A stretch of DNA of 63,870 nucleotides from contig NZ_FOWK01000011.1 of assembly GCF_900115435.1 (NCBI RefSeq), positions 1-63,870 on the forward strand. Reading direction: 5' to 3'. The notes beneath the pieces are model-generated. The model made no database searches. It was not told the DNA's origin and saw only the letters and a program-made list of their open reading frames with translations. Below are positions 1 to 6,916 of this stretch, piece after piece. The first letter of the stretch is position 1. Every line of letters starts with the position of its first letter. Position numbers and translations under genes: made by a program. The stretch is from Prevotella sp. tf2-5. Lineage in GTDB: Bacteria; Bacteroidota; Bacteroidia; Bacteroidales; Bacteroidaceae.

Positions 1-23
1 CGTTGATAATTGTTCTCTTCCAT
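1..23 (-). CDS. 5' end of an unidentified gene leaving the window
   Basis: An ATG at 21-23 on the minus strand opens a frame reading MEENNYQ before the window ends. It lies about 20 bp downstream of a well formed Bacteroidetes promoter (45-75), which supports it being a real start. Too little is visible to name a product. Confidence 0.45.
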
Positions 24-44
24 AGTTCTTTGCTTTTTATGATG

Positions 45-75
45 CAAAGATACAATGTTTTTCCGATTTAGCAAA
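45..75 (-). promoter_or_regulatory. Bacteroidetes-type promoter for the gene at 1-23
   Basis: On the minus strand a -33 TTTG (72-75) is followed after 19 bp by the -7 element TATCTTTG (45-52). This fits the TTTG-N19/20-TAnnTTTG consensus and separates the leftmost gene from the remnant at 127-603. Confidence 0.7.
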
Positions 76-126
76 ACATTCCAATCAAAAACTTGTCAAA
101 GAGCGCCGTTGTTATTTTATTACTTT

Positions 127-603
127 TTATTCCATTGGCTTAATCATTGATTCGATGAACTGGATTTTCTCATCAGTCAGTTTGTATTTCTTGTAGAGTT
201 CTTCGTCCGTCCATGGCTTTGAGAAGTCTTGGAGGGGGACGAATTGGAAACTATCTTTTGTTATATGTATAGAAGTAAGAGCCTGTAACAAAAGGAATCG
301 AAATGTTTTCGTTGAAACATAAGTGCACATATTATTTGCTTCCGATTCACAATCATAAGTGCCCATTATTAAATATGTTTCTGTACAAACTTCATTGGGA
401 GTCAATACCTGTAGTGAAGAAACAACTTGATAATCGCCATTAGATGAAGGTTTATTACCACCAGACATTGCATAAGTAATGATAACTTTATATTTTTTTA
501 AAAGCTTTTCTCTATCTGTTATTAATTGCTTAGGATAAAAACCTTTCCCTTGACTGGATAACAAAATAACATCATCATTACTATTCTTAGTAACATTTCC
601 TCT
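127..603 (-). pseudogene. C-terminal remnant of an Eco57I-like restriction-modification protein
   Basis: The minus-strand frame is open from 603 to the stop at 127, but its first methionine-equivalent is only a TTG at 564 and the frame is closed upstream by TGA at 604-606. The sequence resembles the target-recognition/C-terminal end of Eco57I-type (type II, combined methylase-endonuclease) proteins: a KYKVIITYA strand, a CTETYL motif, a STKTFRFLL motif, and the very typical ending FVPLQDFSKPWTDEELYKKY...FIESMIKPM. The methylase core, with the NPPY motif that belongs well upstream, is absent; a terminator and unrelated genes lie there instead. The segment is therefore best read as a decayed 3' fragment left by deletion or insertion. 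The family assignment rests on remembered family patterns; the truncation is seen directly. Confidence 0.6.
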
Positions 604-642
604 TCAACGAGGATGAGTATTAAGAAGGCATCTTAGAAAAAA

Positions 643-675
643 GCCCTGGCATCATGTTGGTGCCAGGGCTTTTTT
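643..675. terminator. Strong intrinsic terminator, probably bidirectional
   Basis: A 9-bp perfect GC-rich stem (643-651 with 661-669, GCCCTGGCA/TGCCAGGGC) with a 9-nt loop is followed by T6 on the plus strand and preceded by A6, which gives a U-tract in both directions. On the minus strand it ends the transcript carrying the small peptide gene whose stop codon is at 677-679. Confidence 0.85.
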
Positions 676-676
676 G

Positions 677-835
677 CTAACGAATGTCGATGTCTAAGCC
701 TTCGTCACTTTGAGGGAAGACCAACCCGTCGTCTGTCAGATTGCTATCCAGCAATTCATACAGACTGGTACAGATAATGCCGCTGTATTTCAGCTCGAGT
801 ACTACTACGTCGGGTTTTATATATTGTTTTTTCAT
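677..835 (-). CDS. Small conserved Prevotella-type peptide (MKKQYIKP family), unknown function
   Basis: A 52-residue protein starting at the ATG 833-835, preceded by the purine-rich AGAAAAGAAT. An in-frame start 27 nt upstream (862) is possible but would precede the conserved MKKxYxxP beginning. Short proteins that begin MKKQYIxP and go on with a Val/Leu-rich stretch (here VVVLELKYSGIICTS) and an acidic tail are common in Prevotella and Bacteroides and have no established function as far as I know. Here the tail is strongly acidic (DDG, SDEGLDIDI). The gene lies 40 bp downstream of the secreted beta-helix protein and directly before a terminator, so the two are probably cotranscribed. There is no signal peptide or membrane segment. 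Confidence 0.7.
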   Translation of the reverse strand: MKKQYIKPDVVVLELKYSGIICTSLYELLDSNLTDDGLVFPQSDEGLDIDIR

Positions 836-875
836 ATTCTTTTCTGTTTGAGAAATTACCATTCTTTATCAATAA

Positions 876-3440
876 TCACTTAACCACGACTACTTGTCCA
901 TTGTGGATGTAGAGACCCTTTGACAATTTACTATTTGAAATCTGACGGCCCTGCAAGTCGTACCAGCGGTTGGCTCTGTTGTTGCCTTTTTCTTGTTCGA
1001 TGGTGACGATGCCAGTAACGGTGTCTCCGTCGAAGTTCATCTCGAAGGAACGTACTTGGCTGGCAATGCTGGTGTCGACCTTGAAAATGGCGCGGAAGGC
1101 ATTGACGGTCTTGTTGGCACTGGGCCAGTAGAGCTTGTTATCTGCGCCAAGGTAGAGGCTGCCCTTGTCGCCGCCAGTGAGCACTACGGGGTCGTAGTTG
1201 CCGATGAAGGTCACCTTGCCGTCCTCACTGACAAGCTTCGTCTCGTCGGGGTCATCGTTGAAAATGGTGAAATTGTTGAAAACAGGGCTTTCGATATTGT
1301 CGCCACTTGCCCACTTTACGAGATAAGGTACGCCGGCCTCTATCCAGTCGGTCTCTTCGAAGTAGAGCGAGAGCACACCAGTAGAGGCATCATAGCCGGT
1401 CTTCTTGTCGCCATACGTACCCTCCACATCCAGCGTCATCACCGTAGCGCCTTCAAGCGGTGTGCCGGTGAAGTCATAGATGTCAAATGGCAGACAAAGC
1501 GTGTTCCACTTGCCGTCTTTGTAGAGTGTGCGACCGTTGAGCTCAACGTTGACAGGACATAAAATGTTTTCGCTGATGGCTTCGGTGTTGTCACTGCCGT
1601 TCTGGAGGGTGAGGTCATCGACGACGTCATAGCTGTCGGTAAATTCATAGGTATGCCCGTCAGAGTTGGTCCAGTTGCAAGTAGCGTTGTAACGCGTGCC
1701 GATGATGATTTCCACCTCTTGGTCATCTACCGTCATCGTTTCCGTCAGGTATTCCGAGGTGATGTTCATTTTATTTGAGGAGCCTGATGTCTCCGATGCT
1801 ACGGTCTCACCTTTGTGTTTGATGGTCACCGTTGCCTGTGCGCCACCGGCAGTCCTTATCCATGTCCATGAGGTGGTATAGACTTTGGCGAAACGGGCGT
1901 AGTACTTGGCATAGTCCATGCCAGCCTCAGCGGTTATCGATGTCTGTGGCTGAACGAGGCCGTCCGGTGTGTGACACCATTTGTTTTCATTCTCTTCTGT
2001 GGGATCCTTCTCCCATCCTTTGAACTCGTAGCCCTCGGGCACGCTGCAGGCTGGCATAGTGAACTGCTTGCCGGCACCTACGATTTTCAGAATGCCAGCT
2101 GCGTAAGTATTCTCTGTTGTTCCAGGATTATGGATGCCGATCTGTACCATTGAATTCTTGCCACAGACGCAGGTCACGTCGTAGTGACTTTCCTTCCATG
2201 TAGCGTTGCAGTAGCGGCAATGCTTGGTGTGGGTATTCTTGTCATCAATGGTGTAATAGATAGCCTCTGTTTTGTCGCTGCCGTCGGCAGGCGCAGTATG
2301 TAGGCAGGCTTCCACCTTTGCCCATGTACGATACTGGCATGCAGCCTCGCGCTCGGCGTTGGTGAACACACGCTCAGTATTGGTTTTGAGCTCATAATTG
2401 CCTCTCTCTTTACGTGTTGCAGTTCCGGCCATGACCTTCAGGTTGTCGGCAAAGGTGATGGTGCCCTTGTCCTTGCCTCTGTAGCCGCCGATAGCTGAGC
2501 ATTTCTCACCACCGCGTGCTTCTACCGTGCCACCGTAGATGTGTACGTCGCCACCCTTGCCACCGTCGGCGCCGCCAATGCCGCAACCATCTTTTCCGCC
2601 GATAGCAATGACATGGCCGCCCCAGATATTCACTGTGCCGCCGTTGCCGTCCCATCCGCCGCCGCCGATGCCGGCACCATGCGAGCATGATTGCCAATCT
2701 CCATCAATCATAGATCCCACGGTACCGCCATAGATGTTTATCGGTCCACCCTGATTGGCTTTCATGCCGCCGCCAATGCCAGCACCGGAATAGTTGTCGC
2801 TAAAGACGTGAGTTTCGACAATACCACCGAAGATTGTCACCTCGCTGTTGACACCGATGCCCCACTCAAGACCGCCACCGATGGCAGCACCTAATCCGCC
2901 TTGGTAGACTTCGACCGTTCCGCTGTGTACATAGAGGCTGCCCATAGGACCATCTTCGGAACCGCCGGTGCCGATGCCTGCTGCTGTGTGATAAACGCCG
3001 TGGGTAGTTGTATAGGAACCATTGCCATATTTTCTTTTACCGGCTTTTTTAGTATACTCTTTATGATTCTCCACGATGAGTTTGCCCGAGCTTTGGTCGG
3101 ACACGTCGTGAATGTGAAGCTTGTAGCCGTCTTTCAGCTTCACGTGTACGCAGTTGAGCTCAGCGCCGTTCGAGAGGATGAGGTGTACGTCGTTGCCAGT
3201 GATGTTGAGCACCTTGTACTGCGTATGGGAATTCACCACGTAGTAGCCGTTGCCGAGGGCTATCCAGTCGTTCTCGTGCTCACCGCTGAGCACGGTGGCA
3301 TCCTTTGTGTCGGTGGTGGTCACCACCTGGTTGTTTTTTGCGTCCCATGAGCGCACACGGAACGTCACGTTTTCGCCCTGCGCTTCGAGAACTGTCAGCA
3401 GGGACAAACACCAAATAATAAAGAAAAATTTAATCTTCAT
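876..3440 (-). CDS. Large secreted protein with Gly-rich beta-helix-like repeats and sorting-type C-terminus
   Basis: The protein has 854 residues from the ATG at 3438-3440. The frame stays open 80 codons further upstream, but that stretch covers the promoter at 3479-3510, and the chosen start gives a good signal peptide (MKIKFFFIIWCLSLLTVLEA). Residues about 153-330 hold five to six imperfect units of the pattern AGIGGG...GGxVxIYGGTV, as in right-handed beta-helix or adhesin-like surface proteins. A YEFKGWE segment recalls InlB B-repeats. Two CxxC-rich patches (CRYC, CVC) lie near the middle. The last 31 residues carry the Prevotella pattern WYDLQGR...KGLYIHNGxVVVVK, resembling a type IX secretion type A sorting tail. 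The likely location is the cell surface or outside; ligand and role are unknown. The gene probably shares a transcript with the small peptide downstream. Confidence 0.75.
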   Translation of the reverse strand: MKIKFFFIIWCLSLLTVLEAQGENVTFRVRSWDAKNNQVVTTTDTKDATVLSGEHENDWIALGNGYYVVNSHTQYKVLNITGNDVHLILSNGAELNCVHVKLKDGYKLHIHDVSDQSSGKLIVENHKEYTKKAGKRKYGNGSYTTTHGVYHTAAGIGTGGSEDGPMGSLYVHSGTVEVYQGGLGAAIGGGLEWGIGVNSEVTIFGGIVETHVFSDNYSGAGIGGGMKANQGGPINIYGGTVGSMIDGDWQSCSHGAGIGGGGWDGNGGTVNIWGGHVIAIGGKDGCGIGGADGGKGGDVHIYGGTVEARGGEKCSAIGGYRGKDKGTITFADNLKVMAGTATRKERGNYELKTNTERVFTNAEREAACQYRTWAKVEACLHTAPADGSDKTEAIYYTIDDKNTHTKHCRYCNATWKESHYDVTCVCGKNSMVQIGIHNPGTTENTYAAGILKIVGAGKQFTMPACSVPEGYEFKGWEKDPTEENENKWCHTPDGLVQPQTSITAEAGMDYAKYYARFAKVYTTSWTWIRTAGGAQATVTIKHKGETVASETSGSSNKMNITSEYLTETMTVDDQEVEIIIGTRYNATCNWTNSDGHTYEFTDSYDVVDDLTLQNGSDNTEAISENILCPVNVELNGRTLYKDGKWNTLCLPFDIYDFTGTPLEGATVMTLDVEGTYGDKKTGYDASTGVLSLYFEETDWIEAGVPYLVKWASGDNIESPVFNNFTIFNDDPDETKLVSEDGKVTFIGNYDPVVLTGGDKGSLYLGADNKLYWPSANKTVNAFRAIFKVDTSIASQVRSFEMNFDGDTVTGIVTIEQEKGNNRANRWYDLQGRQISNSKLSKGLYIHNGQVVVVK

Positions 3441-3478
3441 AACAATCTTTTGTTTAACAAAAACTTTTTTCCGGGGTG

Positions 3479-3510
3479 CAAAATTACAATTTATTTTGGA
3501 ATATGCCAAA
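3479..3510 (-). promoter_or_regulatory. Promoter of the secreted beta-helix protein
   Basis: Minus-strand TTTG at 3507-3510, a 20-bp spacer, then TAATTTTG at 3479-3486. Transcription would start near 3472, about 30 nt upstream of the ATG at 3440. This excludes the longer upstream reading of the gene. Confidence 0.75.
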
Positions 3511-3666
3511 GATATTCCGCGAAATTGAAAAAAGCAGTTCAAAGGCAAGTCTTTCAATGGATTTTTTAAAGATATATGGTTCCACATAGTTGCAGAATAT
3601 GTCATAGGACGGGTATTACCCCCATAATTATTTTTGCTAATATTCCTGCATGAAAATGCTACATAT

Positions 3667-3698
3667 TTTGGCAATAACAAAAATAATTAGTAACTTTG
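3667..3698 (+). promoter_or_regulatory. Promoter of the GtrA/corrinoid operon
   Basis: TTTG at 3667-3670, a 20-bp spacer and TAACTTTG at 3691-3698, about 35 bp upstream of the GtrA-like start. The 3441-3733 interval otherwise contains only the divergent promoter pair. I saw no B12-box or other riboswitch-like conserved segment in it. Confidence 0.75.
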
Positions 3699-3733
3699 CA
3701 AGAATAAAGGTCTGTACCTTTTAAAGTAACAAC

Positions 3734-4126
3734 ATGAAGAAACTCAATATCAATAAAGAGACGATCGGAGAAATGATTCGGTTTTCCATAGTGGGTACAC
3801 TGGTGACGGTTATCCACTATGGAGTATACTGGCTGCTGCAACTGGTGATGAACGTGAATATAGCATGGACAGCGGGATATATTGCCGGATTCATTTTCAA
3901 CTATTACATGAGCGCCTACTACATCTTCCGCAAGAAGACCTCTGCTAAGAACGGAGCTGGTTTCGGTGTGGCTCACATCGTGAACTACCTGTTGCAGATG
4001 GGTCTGCTGAATTTCTTCATCTGGACAGGTATGAGTGCCGAGATGGCTCCAGTGGGAGTCTATGCTGTTTCCATACCCGTGAATTTCCTGTTGGTAAGAT
4101 TTGTCTTCAAAAAGATGGATAAATAA
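3734..4126 (+). CDS. GtrA-like family membrane protein
   Basis: A 130-residue protein with about four predicted membrane helices (near residues 15-37, 40-60, 75-95 and 100-122) and the family features RFxxVGxxxTxxxY at the start and GfxxNYxxSxxxxF in the second helix. GtrA-like proteins move or help move polyprenyl-linked sugars across the inner membrane for cell-surface glycan modification. It is the first gene of a rightward run and lies 5 bp upstream of cbiA, but nothing ties it functionally to corrinoid metabolism, so the association is probably positional. Confidence 0.85.
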   Translation: MKKLNINKETIGEMIRFSIVGTLVTVIHYGVYWLLQLVMNVNIAWTAGYIAGFIFNYYMSAYYIFRKKTSAKNGAGFGVAHIVNYLLQMGLLNFFIWTGMSAEMAPVGVYAVSIPVNFLLVRFVFKKMDK

Positions 4127-4131
4127 ATAAT

Positions 4132-4800
4132 ATGAGAAAAAGACTGATCATGAGGAAGTTTCTGATAGCGGCACCAACGAGCGGGTCGGGAAAGACGACG
4201 GTCGCACGGGGACTGATGGCTCTTCTGACACAGGAGGGCTATCGGGTACAACCGTTTAAATGTGGTCCTGACTATATCGATACGAAATTCCATACGGCAG
4301 TATGTGGAAGACCGTCGGTGAATCTTGATACCTTTATGGCTACTCCAGAACACGTCAGGGAGTTGTTCGTCCGCTATGGACAGGATGCTGACGTGTGTGT
4401 CGTGGAGGGTATGATGGGACTCTTTGACGGCTATGACCGTGACAAAGGATCAACGGCAGAGATAGCCCGTGTGCTGGACATTCCTGTGATACTGGTGGTG
4501 GATGCGAAGTCAGCTGCCTATTCGATGGCACCGCTACTGTCTGGCTTTATACACTTCAACAAGGATGTCCGTATTGTGGGAGTCATTTTCAATAAGGTAG
4601 GTAGTGAACGACACTTTCAGATGCTGCAGCAGGTATGTGATGACCTTCATATAGAATGTCTGGGGTATCTGCCTAAGCAAACATCCTTAGAGCAAGGTTC
4701 CCGCTATCTGGGATTGGATTTCTCGAAGACAGCCGAGAGTCGTGAGTTAGTGAGTTTACTTAAAAAGAATGTGAGATGGGAAAGACTCTTAGAACGCTGA
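4132..4800 (+). CDS. cbiA: Cobyrinate a,c-diamide synthase, N-terminal (ATP-binding) part
   Basis: This 222-residue frame covers the dethiobiotin-synthetase-like half of CbiA, which amidates the a and c side chains of cobyrinate using ATP. The P-loop APTSGSGKTT (residues 14-23), the PFKCGPDYIDTKFH segment and VEGMMGLFDGYD are all intact. It ends in TGA at 4798-4800, shortly after the end of the domain. The glutamine amidotransferase half is encoded in another frame from 4776, overlapping by 25 nt. In related Bacteroidetes the two halves form one protein of about 430-460 residues joined by a linker; here the linker is missing or shortened at the frame change. Either a single-base loss, for example in the A5 run at 4762-4766, or a natural split would give this picture. 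An internal ATG at 4150 is an alternative start. Confidence 0.85.
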   Translation: MRKRLIMRKFLIAAPTSGSGKTTVARGLMALLTQEGYRVQPFKCGPDYIDTKFHTAVCGRPSVNLDTFMATPEHVRELFVRYGQDADVCVVEGMMGLFDGYDRDKGSTAEIARVLDIPVILVVDAKSAAYSMAPLLSGFIHFNKDVRIVGVIFNKVGSERHFQMLQQVCDDLHIECLGYLPKQTSLEQGSRYLGLDFSKTAESRELVSLLKKNVRWERLLER

Positions 4801-5372
4801 TAGCACGCAATGACGAGTCGTTCTCCTTTCTCTACCAGGAGACGATAGACGCATTGGGTGAGGTCACATTCTTCGACCCGGAGACGGAGGTGCCGGAGTT
4901 GGATGATATCGACTTGTTATACCTGCCTGGCGGTTATCCAGAGAAGCATTTAGAGGCATTGGTGCGGAATGAAGTCTGCAGGAAAGCTATCAAAGACTTT
5001 GCGGAACGTGGTGGTCGCATACAGGCAGAATGCGGCGGTATGATGTATCTCTGTGAGTCAATCGTTACAGACGAAAGGCTACGGGTTGGCGCGTCAGCGG
5101 GAATGGGTGAGTATCCGATGTGTGGGGTATTACCCTATAAGATTTCCGCACGGAAAGCAGACCGCAGGCTCTCCTTGGGCTATCGTCGTTTTATGCTTGA
5201 CGGCAAGGAGTACCGAGGTCATGAGTTTCATTATACACAGTTCCTGGGAGACATACCCAAGAGTGTCACACAGGTCTATAATGCGAAAGGGGAACCCGTA
5301 GACACGCCAGTATTCCGTTACAAGAACGTGCTGGCAAGTTATACCCATCTTTATTTAGTTGAGAGTTTATAG
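4776..5372 (+). CDS. cbiA: Cobyrinate a,c-diamide synthase, C-terminal (glutamine amidotransferase) part
   Basis: This 198-residue frame matches the class I (triad) amidotransferase half of CbiA. It includes IARNDESFSF at the start of the domain, LYLPGGYPEKH, the nucleophile Cys86 in QAECGGMMYL, and GHEFHYTQF (His149/His152), with a final THLY histidine near the C-terminus. The frame begins at an ATG that lies inside the 3' end of the upstream half, one frame to the left. It could be made by reinitiation, by -1 frameshifting, or as one protein if the sequence lacks a base. The stop overlaps a 14-bp direct repeat leading into cobQ. All catalytic residues I could check remain, so a working split enzyme is possible. 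Confidence 0.82.
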   Translation: MGKTLRTLIARNDESFSFLYQETIDALGEVTFFDPETEVPELDDIDLLYLPGGYPEKHLEALVRNEVCRKAIKDFAERGGRIQAECGGMMYLCESIVTDERLRVGASAGMGEYPMCGVLPYKISARKADRRLSLGYRRFMLDGKEYRGHEFHYTQFLGDIPKSVTQVYNAKGEPVDTPVFRYKNVLASYTHLYLVESL

Positions 5373-5394
5373 TTGAGAGTTTATAGTTGAGAGT
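5357..5394 (+). repeat. 14-bp tandem repeat across the cbiA-cobQ junction
   Basis: Two full copies of AGTTGAGAGTTTAT (5357-5370, 5371-5384) and a partial third (5385-5394). The first copy encodes the last residues and stop of CbiA; the third leads into the cobQ ribosome binding region. Confidence 0.8.
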
Positions 5395-5407
5395 GGAGGA
5401 TATAGAA

Positions 5408-6850
5408 TTGAAAACGGAGAGACTTCATCCAATCATGTTCGTAGGAACAGGCAGTGACGTGGGTAAGAGTGTGATAGCTGCTGGTTTTTGTCGTGTGTTC
5501 CTGCAAGACGGATATCACCCGGCACCCTTTAAGGCACAGAATATGTCACTGAACTCCTATGCCACCTCAGAGGGTTTGGAGATCGGACGTGCGCAGGCTG
5601 TACAGGCAGAGGCGGCAGGAATCCCCTGTCATACGGATATGAATCCTATCCTGCTGAAACCTCAGTCGGACCACACCTCCCAGGTGGTACTGAACGGGAA
5701 ACCCGTTGGCAACCAGTCGGCAGGCAGTTATTTCCGTAATGAGGGCAGGGATGAGTTACGTAAGGAGGTACATGCCGCCTTCGACCGTCTTGCGTCCGTC
5801 TATAACCCTGTTGTGATGGAGGGAGCGGGGAGTGTCTCTGAGATCAACCTCCGTAAAATAGATCTGGTGAACATGCCGATGGCGATATATGCGAAGGCAG
5901 ATGTCATCTTAGTTGCCGATATTGACAGAGGAGGTGTCTTTGCCAGTGTGTATGGGAGTATCATGCTCATGACGGAAGAAGAGCGCAAGCATGTCAAAGG
6001 TATCATTATCAATAAATTCCGCGGTGACATAGAACTGTTCAGAGACGGTGTGAAGATCATCGAGGAACTCTGTCATGTCCCCGTCTTGGGTGTCATCCCA
6101 TATTACAACGATATTCATATAGAGGAAGAGGACAGTGTGTCTTTGGAACGGAAATCCTATAACAGTCAACGGTCCATGATCAATGTCGCAGTGGTGTTAC
6201 TCCGTCATATGAGTAACTTCACCGATTTCGATGCGTTGGAACAGGATCCTCGTGTCCATCTTTATTATGCCAGTACACCCGACGACCTGAATGATGCTGA
6301 CATCGTCATCCTACCTGGATCGAAATCGACGATTGACGACCTGTATCACCTGCGTCGTCATGGGATGGCGGAGGCGATTATCCGTGCCCGTCGTCGCGGG
6401 GCTACCATCCTGGGAATCTGCGGTGGTTATCAGATGATGGGACAGTCTGTTGAGGATCCAGAGGGCTTTGAGGGTGACATCACCAATATGCCGGGACTGG
6501 GTCTGCTACCTGTCCATACTACGATCACAGCGGAGAAGATTACCCGTCAGGTGACCTTCCTGTTTGATGGTAAGACATGTCAGGGTTATGAGATCCATCA
6601 GGGTATCAGTGATACTGACGAGGTGATACTGATAGAGGACCGTTGTATCGGAACCTACGTTCATGGTATTCTTGACAACACCTCGTTTGTGGACTATCTG
6701 CTCCGTCCTTATAAGGAAAAGGTGAAGAGCACTCCGGCTTTTGATTACCATACCTTTAAGGAACAACAATACGACAAACTTGCCGACCATATCCGCCGCT
6801 ATGTGGATATACCTGCCGTCTATCGGATTCTTGAAGTAAAAAATGAATGA
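5408..6850 (+). CDS. cobQ: Cobyric acid synthase
   Basis: CobQ/CbiP amidates side chains b, d, e and g of adenosylcobyrinic a,c-diamide using glutamine and ATP. The frame has no ATG near the conserved start. I chose TTG at 5408 because GGAGGA (5395-5400) sits 7 nt upstream and the result, TERLHPIMFVGTGSDVGKS, begins where the family begins; a TTG at 5387 is the alternative. About 480 residues, normal for the family. P-loop at about residues 13-21, the FKAQNMSLNSY segment after it, nucleophile Cys338 in GICGGYQMMG, and His397 in YEIHQG. It follows cbiA by 35 bp and precedes btuB, whose own promoter starts only 5 bp after the cobQ stop. Confidence 0.93.
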   Translation: MKTERLHPIMFVGTGSDVGKSVIAAGFCRVFLQDGYHPAPFKAQNMSLNSYATSEGLEIGRAQAVQAEAAGIPCHTDMNPILLKPQSDHTSQVVLNGKPVGNQSAGSYFRNEGRDELRKEVHAAFDRLASVYNPVVMEGAGSVSEINLRKIDLVNMPMAIYAKADVILVADIDRGGVFASVYGSIMLMTEEERKHVKGIIINKFRGDIELFRDGVKIIEELCHVPVLGVIPYYNDIHIEEEDSVSLERKSYNSQRSMINVAVVLLRHMSNFTDFDALEQDPRVHLYYASTPDDLNDADIVILPGSKSTIDDLYHLRRHGMAEAIIRARRRGATILGICGGYQMMGQSVEDPEGFEGDITNMPGLGLLPVHTTITAEKITRQVTFLFDGKTCQGYEIHQGISDTDEVILIEDRCIGTYVHGILDNTSFVDYLLRPYKEKVKSTPAFDYHTFKEQQYDKLADHIRRYVDIPAVYRILEVKNE

Positions 6851-6855
6851 TTATT

Positions 6856-6886
6856 TTTGTCATTTGCGTATAATGTATTACTTTTG
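6856..6886 (+). promoter_or_regulatory. Promoter of the btuB-btuG-btuF-btuC unit
   Basis: TTTG at 6856-6859, a 19-bp spacer and TACTTTTG at 6879-6886. The expected transcript would start near 6893 and leave a leader of only about 25 nt before the btuB ATG, too short to hold a cobalamin riboswitch. Confidence 0.65.
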
Positions 6887-6916
6887 CATCTGCAAAAAAG
6901 TTCATTAGAACAAAGG

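Noticed and set aside
876..3680. Longer start for the secreted protein at 3680
   Set aside because: The extra 80 codons cover the promoter and put an internal signal peptide at residue 81.
3441..3733. Cobalamin riboswitch upstream of the corrinoid operon
   Set aside because: No B12-box-like conserved segment seen, and the promoters leave leaders too short to hold one.
4762..4768. Classic -1 slippery heptamer in cbiA
   Set aside because: The sequence CTT AAA AAG does not fit X XXY YYZ fully and no downstream stem was evident, so programmed shifting is only one of several options.
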